From Phreatobacter stygius (lineage in GTDB: Bacteria; Pseudomonadota; Alphaproteobacteria; Rhizobiales; Phreatobacteraceae): DNA of 64,000 nt. The notes beneath the pieces were generated by a model. It ran no database searches, had not been told where the DNA came from, and saw nothing but the letters and a program-made list of their open reading frames with translations. Shown here in pieces: positions 43,871-53,301 of the stretch. Every line of letters begins with the position of its first letter. Positions within the stretch are counted from its first letter, which is position 1. The translations under genes were made by a program, and so were the position numbers. The DNA is taken from NCBI RefSeq assembly GCF_005144885.1, contig NZ_CP039690.1:3547001-3611000 (forward strand). The letters run 5' to 3'.

Positions 43871-44746
43871 TCACCAGGTCAGCCTGGGCATCACATAGCG
43901 CGGGTGCAGGCCGGTCTCCGCCACCAGGGCGGCAAGGCCCGCCGGCTTCAGGCCGTCAGGCCCGAGCAACAGTTCGGCGTGAATGCCCTCGGCCAGGAAC
44001 AAGCAATCGATCCCCATTCGCGCGGCGCCGGCGACATCGGTGCGCATCGCGTCGCCGATTGCCAGCACGCGGGTGCGATCGACGGGCTTGCCGGTGATCC
44101 GCTCGGCAAAGCCGAAACAGGTCTCGTAGGCCGGCTCGAATGGTTTGCCGGCGTAGAGCACCTCGCCGCCCATCGACTGATAGCGATCGCCGATCGCACC
44201 GGCGCAATAGATCAGGCTGTCGCCGACCTCGACCACCTTGTCCGGGTTGCCGCAGACGAAGAACAGGTTGCGGGCGCGCATGCGTTCGAGGCGCTCGGTA
44301 TAGTCGTCAGGTGTTTCGCTGCGATCGTCGACAAGCCCGGTGCAGACCACATAGGCCGCTTCATCGATGCCGACGAGCCGGGTGCCGATATCCTCGAAGA
44401 TCACCAGGTCGCGCTTCGGCCCGACATGGTGGACCGGTTCGCCCGGCCGGGTCCGGATATAGTCGCGTGATACGTCGCCGGAGGTGACCACCGCGTCATA
44501 GGCCGCGCGCGGAATGCCCAGCCGGTCGAGCTGGCCGACCACGACAGGGCTCTGGCGTGGCGCATTCGAGATCAGCACCACCGGCACGCCCTGGCGGCGG
44601 ATCGCCATCAGGGCGGCGGAGGCGGCGGGGTGCGCTTTCATGCCATTGTGCAGGACACCCCAGACGTCCGACAGGACGAGGTCATACTGGCTGGCGATCG
44701 TCGAAAGACCGTCAATGGTCGGCGGCAGGGCAATGGTGGTGGTCAT
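43871..44746 (-). CDS. TIGR01459-type HAD hydrolase
   Basis: A 291-residue HAD-superfamily protein of the NagD-like group. The nucleophile motif reads DVWGVLHNGMKAHP (the second Asp of DxD is replaced by Trp, as is normal for the TIGR01459 family). Motif II is VLISNAPRQ, and the C-terminal Asp motif is VLAIGDAMRTDVAGA. Members are alphaproteobacterial, cytosolic and of unknown substrate; phosphatase activity is likely. It converges with cheZ and is divergent from the SnoaL-like gene. Confidence 0.9.
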   Translation of the reverse strand: MTTTIALPPTIDGLSTIASQYDLVLSDVWGVLHNGMKAHPAASAALMAIRRQGVPVVLISNAPRQSPVVVGQLDRLGIPRAAYDAVVTSGDVSRDYIRTRPGEPVHHVGPKRDLVIFEDIGTRLVGIDEAAYVVCTGLVDDRSETPDDYTERLERMRARNLFFVCGNPDKVVEVGDSLIYCAGAIGDRYQSMGGEVLYAGKPFEPAYETCFGFAERITGKPVDRTRVLAIGDAMRTDVAGAARMGIDCLFLAEGIHAELLLGPDGLKPAGLAALVAETGLHPRYVMPRLTW

Positions 44747-44857
44747 GACCCTGGGGTTAAGGGGTTGGAGCCCCCGCGGTCAAGTCGCCCGGCCAGATCG
44801 GGCTTGCCGGCGGTCCGGATCTGGATGAGGTTTGCCTGCAAAATCGGGGAGGGGACA

Positions 44858-45316
44858 ATGCCAGCAGCCACGCCGCGCGACATCGCCGAGACATTCTACG
44901 AGGCTTTCGCGGCACGCGACGGCAAGGCGATGGGCGCGCTTTATGCCGATGACGCAACCTTCGAGGATCCGGTCTTCGGCCGCCTGGATGCGGCGCACAC
45001 CCGTATCATGTGGCGGCTTCTGGTCGGGCGGGCGGCCGATCTTGCGGTGTCCTATACGGTCGAGACCGCCGACGAGACGACGGCGCGCGTCGCCTGGATC
45101 GCCGAATATACCTTCAGCCAGACCGACCGGCCGGTGGTCAACAATGTCACCGGCACGCTCACCTGCCGCGACGGCCTGATCATCCGCCACAAGGACGTGT
45201 TCAGCTTCTGGCACTGGTCGCGGCAGGCGCTCGGCCTGCCTGGCCTGCTGCTCGGCTGGACGCCCTTCCTGCAGGCCAAGGTCGGCGCCAAGGCACGCAA
45301 GACGATCGGGCTCTGA
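44858..45316 (+). CDS. SnoaL/NTF2-like protein
   Basis: A 152-residue cone-shaped alpha+beta barrel protein. The N-terminal helix block DIAETFYEAFAARDGKAMGA is followed by LYADDATFEDPVFG, the usual SnoaL-like signature, and a central HTRIMWRLLVGRAADL. The NTF2 fold serves ketosteroid isomerase-like enzymes as well as binding proteins; the chemistry cannot be deduced. The start at 44858 is supported by a GGGGAGGGGA ribosome site. It is convergent with the dehalogenase-like gene, with 7 bp between stops. Confidence 0.85.
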   Translation: MPAATPRDIAETFYEAFAARDGKAMGALYADDATFEDPVFGRLDAAHTRIMWRLLVGRAADLAVSYTVETADETTARVAWIAEYTFSQTDRPVVNNVTGTLTCRDGLIIRHKDVFSFWHWSRQALGLPGLLLGWTPFLQAKVGAKARKTIGL

Positions 45317-45323
45317 AGCGATC

Positions 45324-46232
45324 CTAGTCGATCGGTCGCCGCAGAAACGGCAACAGCGAGGCCAGCGTGCCCTCGGGGTTCTCTTCGGGCAGGAAATGGC
45401 CGGAATCGACCGCCTCGCCGCTGGCCTCGGGGGCGAACAGCTTCCAGGCCTCGAGCGGGCTCGCGCCGGCGGATGGAATGCCGGCCGAGCCCCACACCGC
45501 ATGGACCGGACAGCCGATCGTCCTGCCCGCCGCCTTGTCGGCCTCGTCGGCCCTCAGATCGACCGTGGCGCCGGCCCGGTAGTCCTCGCAGCAGGCATGC
45601 ACGCGGCTCGGTTCGTTGAAGAAGTCGCGATAGTGCTGCAGCGCGCGCGGGTCGTAGCATCGGAGCGTGCCATCCCGGGTCCACAGGCTCAGCTTCGATT
45701 CGAGATAACCGGTGGTGTCCTTCAGGATCGCCGCCTCCGGCACGCCCTTCGGGCCGGACAGGAAGATCCAGTGCTCGGTCTTGGGTGACGGCGCGGCGTT
45801 GATGCGTTGCCACATGACGATGGTCGGCACGATGTCGAGCAGTGCCAGCCGCTCGATGCGGCCGGGATGATCCAGGGCCATGCGATAGCCGACCCGCGCG
45901 CCGCGGTCATGGCCGACGACGGCGAAATGGACATGACCGAGCTGCTCCATCACCTCGATCAGAATCTTGGCCATGTCGCGCTTGGCATAGGGGAAGTGGT
46001 TGGCGCCGTCGGCCGGCGCCACCGACCAGCCGTAGCCGGGCAGATCCGGCAGCACCAGGGTGAACGAGCGGGCAAGCTCCGGCGCGATGCGATGCCATTC
46101 CACATGGGTCTGCGGAAAGCCGTGGATGAGCAGGAGCGGCGGCCCATTGCCACCCGAGCGGGCGAAGATCTTGCCGATCGAGGTGTCGATCCAATGGGAA
46201 GCGAAGCTTGGAAACAGGTCGGATGTGGCCAT
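45324..46232 (-). CDS. Alpha/beta hydrolase, haloacetate (fluoroacetate) dehalogenase homologue
   Basis: A 302-residue protein that matches the fluoroacetate dehalogenase family in length and in all active-site residues I can place. These are the nucleophile D109 with carboxylate-binding R110 and R113 (GHDRGARVGYR), acid D133, halide pocket H154, W155 and Y218 (EHWIFLS, CEDYRAG), W184, and base H279 (DSGHFLPEE). Each is offset by one from the numbering I recall for the Rhodopseudomonas enzyme. It would hydrolyse the C-halogen bond of haloacetates to glycolate in the cytosol. Natural substrates of such homologues are often unknown, so the activity needs assay. Confidence 0.85.
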   Translation of the reverse strand: MATSDLFPSFASHWIDTSIGKIFARSGGNGPPLLLIHGFPQTHVEWHRIAPELARSFTLVLPDLPGYGWSVAPADGANHFPYAKRDMAKILIEVMEQLGHVHFAVVGHDRGARVGYRMALDHPGRIERLALLDIVPTIVMWQRINAAPSPKTEHWIFLSGPKGVPEAAILKDTTGYLESKLSLWTRDGTLRCYDPRALQHYRDFFNEPSRVHACCEDYRAGATVDLRADEADKAAGRTIGCPVHAVWGSAGIPSAGASPLEAWKLFAPEASGEAVDSGHFLPEENPEGTLASLLPFLRRPID

Positions 46233-46309
46233 GGTCGCTCCTGCAAGCGGGCTGGCCAGACTAGCAGCCCTACCGGGCGGCGATAGTCCGTTGGGTGCCC
46301 GGCATCGGC

Positions 46310-47596
46310 TTAACGTTTGGCCGCGCGTTCCCGTTCCACCGCCCGCCAGCCGATGTCGCGGCGGCAGAACCCGCCCGGCCAGTCGATCTTGTCGACCGCC
46401 TCATAGGCCTTGGCCTGGGCCTCCGCGACGGTCGCGCCGACCGCCGTGACGTTCAGCACGCGGCCGCCATTGGCGACCAGTTGGCCGTCCTTCAAGGCTG
46501 TCCCGGCATGGAAGATTTCGGCGCCGTCGAGGGCCTTCAACTGGTCGAGGCCGCGAATGACGGTGCCCTTTTCCGGCGCGCCCGGATAGCCCTTCGCCGC
46601 CATCACGACGGTCAGCGCCATCTCGTCGAACCAGCGTGCGCTCATGGTTTTCAACTGGCCATCGACCGCGCCGAACAGCAACGTCAGCAGGTCGTCCTTC
46701 AGGCGCATCATCAGCACCTGGCATTCGGGGTCGCCGAAGCGGCAGTTATATTCGATCAGCTTCGGGCCTTCGGTGGTGATCATCAGCCCGGCGAACAGCA
46801 CGCCCTGGAATGGATGGCCCTTGGCCGTCATCGCCGCGAGCGTCGGCTTGATGATCTCCGCCATGGTTCGTTCGATCAGCTCGGGCGTCATCACCGCGGC
46901 CGGCGAATAGGCGCCCATGCCGCCGGTATTCGGCCCGGTATCGCCGTCGCCGACCTGTTTGTGGTCCTGGGCGGTCGCCAGCGCCAGGGCCGTTTGGCCG
47001 TCGCAGAGCGCAAAGAAGGACGCTTCCTCACCGGTCATGAACTCTTCGACGACAACTGCCGCGCCGGCTTCACCGAGGCCGCCCGAAAACATCATGTCGA
47101 CGGCCTCGATCGCCTCGGTCAAGGTCATCGCCACGACGACACCCTTGCCGGCGGCCAGGCCGTCGGCCTTGATCACGATCGGCGCGCCCCGGGCGCGGAT
47201 ATAGGCCTTGGCCGGTTCGGCTTCGGTGAAACGTTCATAAGCCGCGGTCGGAATGCCGAAGTCGCGGCAGAGGTCCTTGGTGAAGCCTTTCGAGCCTTCG
47301 AGCCGGGCGGCGAAGCGTGTCGGCCCGAAGGCCTTGATCGCATGGCCATTGAGGTCGTCGACCAGGCCCGCCACCAGCGGCGCCTCGGGACCGACCACCA
47401 CGAGGTCGATCTTGGCCGATTGGCAGAAAGCGACCACCGCCGCGTGATCGGTCACATCGAGCGGCACCAGTGTCGCCACTTCGGCGATGCCGGGATTGCC
47501 CGGCGCGCAATAGAGCGTTGTCAGCAGCGGGCTGGCCGAGATCGCCCAGGCCAAGGCATGTTCGCGGCCTCCGCCGCCGACCAGAAGCACGTTCAT
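46310..47596 (-). CDS. purD: Phosphoribosylamine--glycine ligase
   Basis: A 428-residue ATP-grasp enzyme of standard length. It begins with [17 protein letters not shown] and shows [14 protein letters not shown], the glycine-rich [11 protein letters not shown] loop, [23 protein letters not shown] and [14 protein letters not shown]. It catalyses GAR synthesis, the second step of de novo purine synthesis, in the cytosol. It is divergent from xseA with 73 bp between the start codons. Confidence 0.98.
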   Translation of the reverse strand: MNVLLVGGGGREHALAWAISASPLLTTLYCAPGNPGIAEVATLVPLDVTDHAAVVAFCQSAKIDLVVVGPEAPLVAGLVDDLNGHAIKAFGPTRFAARLEGSKGFTKDLCRDFGIPTAAYERFTEAEPAKAYIRARGAPIVIKADGLAAGKGVVVAMTLTEAIEAVDMMFSGGLGEAGAAVVVEEFMTGEEASFFALCDGQTALALATAQDHKQVGDGDTGPNTGGMGAYSPAAVMTPELIERTMAEIIKPTLAAMTAKGHPFQGVLFAGLMITTEGPKLIEYNCRFGDPECQVLMMRLKDDLLTLLFGAVDGQLKTMSARWFDEMALTVVMAAKGYPGAPEKGTVIRGLDQLKALDGAEIFHAGTALKDGQLVANGGRVLNVTAVGATVAEAQAKAYEAVDKIDWPGGFCRRDIGWRAVERERAAKR

Positions 47597-47669
47597 GAAG
47601 GACCTCGATGACGCCGTCGCTTCCGTGGCTTAGACAAGAGTCTCTTCTCCGGCAACGGATTCGGCAGGA

Positions 47670-49274
47670 ATGACCGACATAGCGCCCTCGAATGCTCCCG
47701 AGATTTCGGTTTCGGAACTCGCAACCGCGATCAAACGGACGGTCGAGGACGCCTTCGGTTTTGTCCGGCTGCGCGGTGAAGTCTCAGGTTATCGCGGTGC
47801 GAGCCCGTCCGGCCACGTCTATTTCCGCCTGAAGGACCAGGGCGCCGTCATCGAGGCGGTGATCTGGAAGGGCGTGTTCGGGCGCCTGCGCTTCAAGCCG
47901 CAGGAAGGCCTGGAGGTGATCGCGACCGGGCGTGTCACCACCTTTCCGGGCTCGTCCAAATATCAGATCGTGGTCGAGAGCCTGGAACCGGCCGGCGTCG
48001 GCGCGCTGATGGCGCTGCTCGAGGAGCGCCGCAAGGCACTCACCGCCGAAGGCCTGTTCGATCCGGCCAGGAAGCGGCCCTTGCCCTATCTGCCGCGCGT
48101 GATCGGCGTGGTCACCTCGCCGACCGGCGCGGTCATCCGTGACATTCTGCACCGGCTGGAGGATCGTTTCCCGCGCAGCGTGCTGGTCTGGCCGGTCAGG
48201 GTCCAGGGCGAGGGCAGCGCGGCCGAAGTCGCCGCCGCCATCCGGGGCTTCAACGCCATCGATGCCGACAGCGATCTGCCGCGGCCCGATGTGCTGATCG
48301 TCGCGCGCGGCGGCGGCAGCCTGGAAGACCTCTGGGGCTTCAACGAGGAGATCGTCGTCCGGGCCGCCGCCGAAAGCCGGATCCCGCTGATTTCGGCTGT
48401 TGGCCACGAGACCGATACCACGCTGATCGACTTTGCTGCCGACCGGCGTGCGCCGACGCCGACAGCCGCCGCCGAAATGGCGGTGCCGGTCCGCGCCGAC
48501 CTGATCGTCGAAATCGGCGACCTCGGTCGTCGCCACGCCGCCGGCATGCTGCGGCTGTTGGACGACCGCCGGCTCGGACTGCGCGCCGCCATCCGCGCCT
48601 TGCCGGACGCCGAGCACCTGCTGGAGGCGGCCCGCCAGCGCCTGGACGGCGCGACCGAGCGTCTGCCGAATGCCTTGCGTGCCAATGCCGCCGCGCACCG
48701 CACCCGGCTGGTCAGGGCGTCCGGACGGCTGGCGCCCGGCGTCCTGATGCTGCGGGTCGGGCGCGCCCAGGACGGCATCGAAACCTTGAGCGCACGTGCC
48801 AGGGCGGCGCTCGGGCGGCGGGTCGAAACGCGCCGGCAGGGCTTTTCGTCGCTGTCGGACCGGCTGGCGCGTTCGCTCGGCGTCTATGCCACCACCCAGT
48901 CCCATCGGATCGCCCGCGACGGCGAGCGCCTGAACAGCCTGTTCGCCCGCGCGCCGCGCGCCATCGACCTGATCCTCCGGCGCCGGGGCGACCGGCTCGA
49001 GGCGGCCGCCAAGCTGCTCGGCGCGCTGTCTTATCAAGGCGTGCTGGCGCGCGGCTTCGCGCTGGTCCGCGACGGCGACGGCCGGACGCTGCGCACCGCG
49101 GCGGCGGTAAGCGCGGGCCTTGCCCTGTCGATCGAATTCGCCGACGGGCGGGTGGCCGCGCGCGCCGAGGGCGACGAGCCGCCAAGACCGCCGGCGCCGC
49201 GTTCGTCTCCGCCGCGCGCCGAACCGAAGCCTGCCCGGAAAGCCGCCGGCGAGGGCCAGGGCGACCTGTTCTGA
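47670..49274 (+). CDS. xseA: Exodeoxyribonuclease VII large subunit
   Basis: A 534-residue protein. It has an N-terminal OB fold (about 12-110, [19 protein letters not shown] and [17 protein letters not shown]), then the nuclease domain with [31 protein letters not shown] and [29 protein letters not shown] long coiled-coil region follows. It forms Exo VII with XseB and degrades single-stranded DNA. It is longer than the E. coli enzyme, mainly by an Arg-rich and proline-rich C-terminal tail (about 500-534). xseB is not in the window. Confidence 0.96.
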   Translation: MTDIAPSNAPEISVSELATAIKRTVEDAFGFVRLRGEVSGYRGASPSGHVYFRLKDQGAVIEAVIWKGVFGRLRFKPQEGLEVIATGRVTTFPGSSKYQIVVESLEPAGVGALMALLEERRKALTAEGLFDPARKRPLPYLPRVIGVVTSPTGAVIRDILHRLEDRFPRSVLVWPVRVQGEGSAAEVAAAIRGFNAIDADSDLPRPDVLIVARGGGSLEDLWGFNEEIVVRAAAESRIPLISAVGHETDTTLIDFAADRRAPTPTAAAEMAVPVRADLIVEIGDLGRRHAAGMLRLLDDRRLGLRAAIRALPDAEHLLEAARQRLDGATERLPNALRANAAAHRTRLVRASGRLAPGVLMLRVGRAQDGIETLSARARAALGRRVETRRQGFSSLSDRLARSLGVYATTQSHRIARDGERLNSLFARAPRAIDLILRRRGDRLEAAAKLLGALSYQGVLARGFALVRDGDGRTLRTAAAVSAGLALSIEFADGRVAARAEGDEPPRPPAPRSSPPRAEPKPARKAAGEGQGDLF

Positions 49275-49282
49275 CCGCTGGG

Positions 49283-50266
49283 CTATCGCGTCCGCAGCAG
49301 CCGGACGGCCGTGCGGACGATGACGTCGGTCGCGGCCTGGTCGATCACCATGCCCATGTGATCGACGCCGGCGAGCACTTCGACGCCGATGCGCGGGTTG
49401 GCCGCGCTGATCTCGGCGGCATAGGCCGTTGCGACGAACAATTGGTCCTCTGCGCCGACCAGGACGATGGTCGGCCTGACAATGCGGCCGAGCGCCTCCG
49501 GCCAGTCGCGCGGCAAGCTCATATTGGCCAGCAGGCGATGGGAATAGACACGCGCCCGTTTGCCTTGCGCGTCTGCCGGCACGGCATAGGCAATCGTCGG
49601 AAGCCCGTCGAGCCCTGAGATCCCCAAGCGGTTCAGCAGCGACAGCGCGATGATGCGGGGGATAGCGGGATCGGCCCAGCCGCCGGTGTTCGGACGATTG
49701 GTGTCGGACCGGACCGAGATGAACGGCGACAGGGCGAGATAGGCATCGAAGCGGTCGGCAATCGGCTCGCCGGCGACGCGCAGGATGAAACTGCCGCCAA
49801 GCGAATGGCCGAGCAGGAGCCGCCGTTCCCTAGGGAAGCGCTGCTGGGCCACGGCCAGAAGATCGACAAGGTCGTCCTCCAACTGGCCGCGATAACCGAT
49901 ATCGCCGAGCGCCCCGCTTTCCCCGTGGCCCCGGACGTCGATGGCGTAGACATTCATCCCCTCGGCCGAGAGGGCGCGCCCGACCGCGTGCACGGCGGTG
50001 GCAAGCCCGGTCGATCCGTGCACCGCGATCGCGACGCCACCGCCCGGCCTGCCCTCATAGAGGCGATAGGCGAGCCGGGTGCCGTCGCGCGCCGTGAAAA
50101 ACCCATAAGGCGGGAGGGTCCCGACCGGATGCGCCAGCTTCTGGTCCGACTGCGACATGACGGCGAGCGGCGGCGGCGTCACCGGCTGCGACAGCGAGAG
50201 CACTCCGGCGAAAGCTGCAACGACGCAAATGATGAGAGCGACGGGAATGGCGATCACATATTTCAA
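49283..50266 (-). CDS. Membrane-anchored or exported alpha/beta hydrolase
   Basis: A 327-residue protein with an N-terminal hydrophobic segment (about 3-26) and a serine alpha/beta hydrolase domain. VHGSTG is the oxyanion region, DVRGHGES follows, the nucleophile elbow is LLGHSLGGSF (about 150-159), and the late His lies in VDHMGMV. It resembles monoacylglycerol lipase-like enzymes, but the substrate is unknown. The GAGGAGGT ribosome site before the ATG at 50266 is strong. It is divergent from the LytTR regulator gene, which may control it. Confidence 0.88.
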   Translation of the reverse strand: MKYVIAIPVALIICVVAAFAGVLSLSQPVTPPPLAVMSQSDQKLAHPVGTLPPYGFFTARDGTRLAYRLYEGRPGGGVAIAVHGSTGLATAVHAVGRALSAEGMNVYAIDVRGHGESGALGDIGYRGQLEDDLVDLLAVAQQRFPRERRLLLGHSLGGSFILRVAGEPIADRFDAYLALSPFISVRSDTNRPNTGGWADPAIPRIIALSLLNRLGISGLDGLPTIAYAVPADAQGKRARVYSHRLLANMSLPRDWPEALGRIVRPTIVLVGAEDQLFVATAYAAEISAANPRIGVEVLAGVDHMGMVIDQAATDVIVRTAVRLLRTR

Positions 50267-50365
50267 AAGAGACCTCCTCGAGCGATGGCTTTGAGGTCCG
50301 ATTGCCTAGCCACGAGCGCCGGCCTAGTCTCGGCCGTCTTCGCCAACGACATGGTTTCTTCGCCA

Positions 50366-51181
50366 ATGACCAGTCTCGACGCGGCCGATCTGCGCCGACG
50401 GCTTTCGGCAAAGTGGCTCGCCTTCGTCGGGCTATCCATCGCGGCCGGTCTGGTGCTCGGCCTGCTCGGGCCGTTCGGCTCCTATGTCAGCATCGACCTC
50501 CGGGTTCGGCTGCTGCAATTCGCCGGCAATGCCGTGTTGATCGGCGCCATGGTGGTCGGCACCGCGATGCTGGCCAGGCGCTTCCTGTTCTCCGGCCGCC
50601 TGCCGTTCTGGGCGATGGTCGTCATCGCGATCGCCATGGCCCCGCCGGGCGCGCTGGTGGTCCAAATGCAGATGCACCTGTGGTCGCCGCACGTGCTTCG
50701 CCACGTCACGTTCGGCGGGCTGATGGGGCAGACGCTGGTCATCAACCTTCTGCTCAGCGGGCTCGGCTGGTTTGTCGAGCGGCGCTGGCAGGCGAACGGG
50801 CCTGCCGGGCCGCAGTCCTTGCCGGCGCCGGTACCGGCCGAGGACACGCCGCCGCCAGCCGATGCGGCGACGGACGATGTCGTCATGGCCAAGCTGCCCT
50901 TGGCCTTGCGCCATGCAAAACTCATCGCGCTGAGCGCCGAGGATCATTATTTGCGGGTCCACACCGATCGTGGCCATGCCCTGATCCTGATGGGTCTGTC
51001 GCAGGCGGTCGAAGCGCTCGGCCCTGCCAGGGGCCTGCGCATCCACCGATCGCACTGGGTCGCGCGTGACGCCCTTGCCGGGCACAGACGGAGCGCCGGC
51101 CGCGCGGCCTTGACCCTGGATTGCGGCCTGGTCCTGCCGGTGAGCCGCAGCGGCCGCCGGCTGCTCGCCGAGGCGGGCTGA
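50366..51181 (+). CDS. Membrane-bound LytTR transcriptional regulator
   Basis: A protein of about 271 residues. The N-terminal half has four hydrophobic helices (about 16-130), then a proline/alanine-rich linker. The C-terminal LytTR DNA-binding domain (about 175-271) contains LIALSAEDHYLRVHTDRG, LSQAVEAL and LRIHRSHWVARDAL, all typical of the family. There is no receiver domain, so it probably senses a membrane or periplasmic signal directly. In-frame ATGs at 50285 and 50351 are alternative starts; none has a clear ribosome site. It sits between two exported hydrolases, one divergent and one downstream. Confidence 0.85.
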   Translation: MTSLDAADLRRRLSAKWLAFVGLSIAAGLVLGLLGPFGSYVSIDLRVRLLQFAGNAVLIGAMVVGTAMLARRFLFSGRLPFWAMVVIAIAMAPPGALVVQMQMHLWSPHVLRHVTFGGLMGQTLVINLLLSGLGWFVERRWQANGPAGPQSLPAPVPAEDTPPPADAATDDVVMAKLPLALRHAKLIALSAEDHYLRVHTDRGHALILMGLSQAVEALGPARGLRIHRSHWVARDALAGHRRSAGRAALTLDCGLVLPVSRSGRRLLAEAG

Positions 51182-51298
51182 TCCGGCCGGCGAACTGATT
51201 GCATGTCTCTGCCGGCCGCACGATGCCGATGGCGGGCGATCGGTTCCACGGCGTGCAGTCGATCCGGTTGAAACCGACGCGAAGCAAGCGGGGACACA

Positions 51299-51985
51299 AT
51301 GTTCGGAAAGGCCGTGGCGAGCTTGATCATGGTGGTGTCGACATGCGTGCCTGTTCGGGCTTCCGAGCTTGTTCCGCAGTTCGGAAGCTCGGCCACGCTC
51401 GACAGGCCGACAGGCCGTCCGCGCGGCAGCATCATCCTGATGCCGGGCGGTGACGGCCGGCTGGGTATCCAGAGCGACGGAAACATCACCGCGCTGCGCG
51501 GCAATCAACTGGTCCGCACGCGGCACGTCTATGCGGCCAGAGGCTTTGCCACGCTGACGCTGGATGCCGCTGCCAGCCCTGCCCAGGCGGTCGAATATAT
51601 GCGGACCATCGCTCGCCCGGTTGTCGTGGTGGCGACGAGCCGGGGCGCCACCCGCGCGCCGGCCGCGCTGTCCGCCCGCCCAGACGGCATCGTCCTGACG
51701 TCGGCCATGCTCGACACCTTCCAGGCCTATGCCGGCTCGCCCGGGGCATTGCCGCGAACCTTGGTCCTTCATCACCGTCAGGATGGCTGCCGCGTGACGC
51801 AGCCCGCGCTGGTGGCGCCATTCGCGGCCTGGGCCGGCGGGCGGGCCCGCGTCGTTTGGCTCACCGGAGGTGTCGATCGGGGCGATCCCTGCCAGGCCGG
51901 CGGCCACCATGGTCTCGCCGGCCTTGACGGACAGGTGGTCTCGCTGATCGTCGCCTTCGCGAATTCCTTGAGGGGCGCGCGGTAG
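51299..51985 (+). CDS. Exported alpha/beta hydrolase-like protein of unknown function
   Basis: A 228-residue protein with a signal peptide (FGKAVASLIMVVSTCVPVRA). A minimal alpha/beta hydrolase core follows: GSIILMPGGDGRL (oxyanion strand), VVVATSRGATRAPAA (serine elbow TSRGA in place of GxSxG), LVLHHRQDGC and a C-terminal HHGLAGLDGQ with the candidate His. It has no lid domain and is shorter than typical enzymes. Two Cys in the C-terminal half (DGC, DPC) may pair. It lies 117 bp downstream of the LytTR regulator on the same strand. Confidence 0.75.
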   Translation: MFGKAVASLIMVVSTCVPVRASELVPQFGSSATLDRPTGRPRGSIILMPGGDGRLGIQSDGNITALRGNQLVRTRHVYAARGFATLTLDAAASPAQAVEYMRTIARPVVVVATSRGATRAPAALSARPDGIVLTSAMLDTFQAYAGSPGALPRTLVLHHRQDGCRVTQPALVAPFAAWAGGRARVVWLTGGVDRGDPCQAGGHHGLAGLDGQVVSLIVAFANSLRGAR

Positions 51986-52020
51986 CCGCCGAGCCCCGGC
52001 AGTCGACCGGCCGGCCTGTG

Positions 52021-52050
52021 GTGGGCCACGTTGCGACGTGGCAAGCCCAC
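52021..52050. terminator. Branched hairpin between convergent genes
   Basis: An outer GTGGG/CCCAC pair (52021-52025, 52046-52050) encloses an inner CCACG/CGTGG stem (52026-52030, 52037-52041) with loop TTGCGA. It lies in the 194-bp gap between the convergent hydrolase and carboxylate-amine ligase genes and probably helps end transcription. Confidence 0.4.
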
Positions 52051-52063
52051 GGCCCGAAACGTC

Positions 52064-52093
52064 GAGAACCCGCGCCTTGCGGTGCGGGCTCTC
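52064..52093. terminator. Long hairpin between convergent genes
   Basis: A stem of 13 bp with one mismatch and one G-T pair (GAGAACCCGCGCC against GGTGCGGGCTCTC) is closed by a 4-nt loop TTGC. It is 80-110 bp past both stop codons' midpoint, next to the branched hairpin at 52021. It fits a bidirectional terminator without a T run. Confidence 0.5.
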
Positions 52094-52140
52094 GGGGCGC
52101 TGTTCAAGCCCGGCAGCGCAGTGCCGCCTCGGCGCGACGA

Positions 52141-52197
52141 TCTATTGCAGGGTCTGCGGTCTACTGCAGGGTCGTCAGTCTATTGCAGGGTTTCCTG
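52141..52197. repeat. Three tandem 19-nt repeats at the 3' end of the ybdK-like gene
   Basis: The core TCTAYTGCAGGGT starts at 52141, 52160 and 52179, exactly 19 nt apart; the 6-nt remainders differ. The third copy contains the stop codon and last codons (Thr-Leu-Gln-stop) of the carboxylate-amine ligase on the minus strand. The other two lie just beyond it. It could be a slippage product or a binding-site array. Confidence 0.75.
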
Positions 52198-53301
52198 GGC
52201 GATCCAGGTCTTCACCGCGCGCAGCGCGTCATGCGGCGTCTCGGCCAGGCTGAGCGCTGATTTCCATACCGCGAGCTGGCCGTCGGCGCTGGTGCCGCGG
52301 GTCGCGATGTCGAGGCAATGGGCCACCTCGGCCGCGCAATTCAGTGCCTCGGCCTCCTCCATGACCTGGTCGATGGTCTCGGCCACCACGTCGCGCACCG
52401 AGAGGGTGATACGGCGTGTTTCGTCGACGAAGCTGCCATGGACGCCATAGCGCTGGGCGCGCCACTTGTTTTCCTGCATCAGCGCGCGCGAGACCGGCGA
52501 CAGGTTGGCATTGATCTCCGGATGGCGGATCAGATGCCGGACCAGGGTCCGGTAGAGCGCGGCGATCGCCAGCGTGTCCTCGACCCGCGTGCAACAGTCC
52601 GGCGCCCGCAATTCGAGGGTCGGGTATTTGCGCGACGGACGCACCGCCCACCAGACATAGCTCGAATCCTCGATCACCCGGGTCTCGACCAGCAGCGAAA
52701 TATAATTGTCGTAGTCGGCCTCGCTGCGGAACAGTTCCGGCAGGCCGGTGCGCGGCAACTCGTCGTAAGCCGCCAGGCGATAACCCATCAGGCCGGTCGC
52801 GCGGGTCTGCCAGAATGGCGATGACGTCGACAGCGCCACCAGCAGCGGCACGTAGGGCATGATCCGGCCCATCACGTCCACCCGGCGCGACAGATCGTCG
52901 AATTCGACATGGACATGCAGGCCGCAGACGATGTTGCGTTGGCCGAGCATCTGCAGGTCGTGCATGACGCTGTCCGAGCGCGGTGTGTCGTTGGCTCTTT
53001 GGGTGGCCCACAAGGCGGTCGGGTGCGTCCCCGAGGCGAGGATCGCCAGGCCATGTTCGGCGGCGACCTGGCCCAGGGCGCCGCGCATCGCCTTCAGCTC
53101 GTTGCGCGCCGTGTCGAAGGATGAATGAATCGAGCTCGTCAGCTCCACTTGCGACTGCAGCAATTCGCCTTTCAGGCGGTCGCCGAGCCGCTGCTTCGCG
53201 GAATCGAAGAAGGCCTGCGGCATGCGCCGCATGACAGCCTTGGTCTCGGCGTCCACAACAAAAAATTCTTCCTCGATACCAAAACGGCAGGTGTCCGACA
53301 T
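52180..53301 (-). CDS. YbdK-type carboxylate-amine ligase (GCS2 family)
   Basis: A 373-residue ATP-dependent ligase of the type 2 glutamate-cysteine ligase family. It begins MSDTCRFGIEEEFFVVD and has LKGELLQSQVELTSSI, CGLHVHVEFDD, SSPFWQTRATGLMGYR and WWAVRPSRKYPTLELRAPDC. YbdK enzymes have weak gamma-glutamylcysteine synthetase activity; the physiological amine is not known. I chose the ATG at 53301 with GGAGACAATC before it; ATGs at 53313 and 53325 are alternatives. The 3' end is embedded in a 19-nt tandem repeat. Single gene; a 271-bp A/T-richer gap upstream holds no gene. Confidence 0.92.
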   Translation of the reverse strand: MSDTCRFGIEEEFFVVDAETKAVMRRMPQAFFDSAKQRLGDRLKGELLQSQVELTSSIHSSFDTARNELKAMRGALGQVAAEHGLAILASGTHPTALWATQRANDTPRSDSVMHDLQMLGQRNIVCGLHVHVEFDDLSRRVDVMGRIMPYVPLLVALSTSSPFWQTRATGLMGYRLAAYDELPRTGLPELFRSEADYDNYISLLVETRVIEDSSYVWWAVRPSRKYPTLELRAPDCCTRVEDTLAIAALYRTLVRHLIRHPEINANLSPVSRALMQENKWRAQRYGVHGSFVDETRRITLSVRDVVAETIDQVMEEAEALNCAAEVAHCLDIATRGTSADGQLAVWKSALSLAETPHDALRAVKTWIAQETLQ

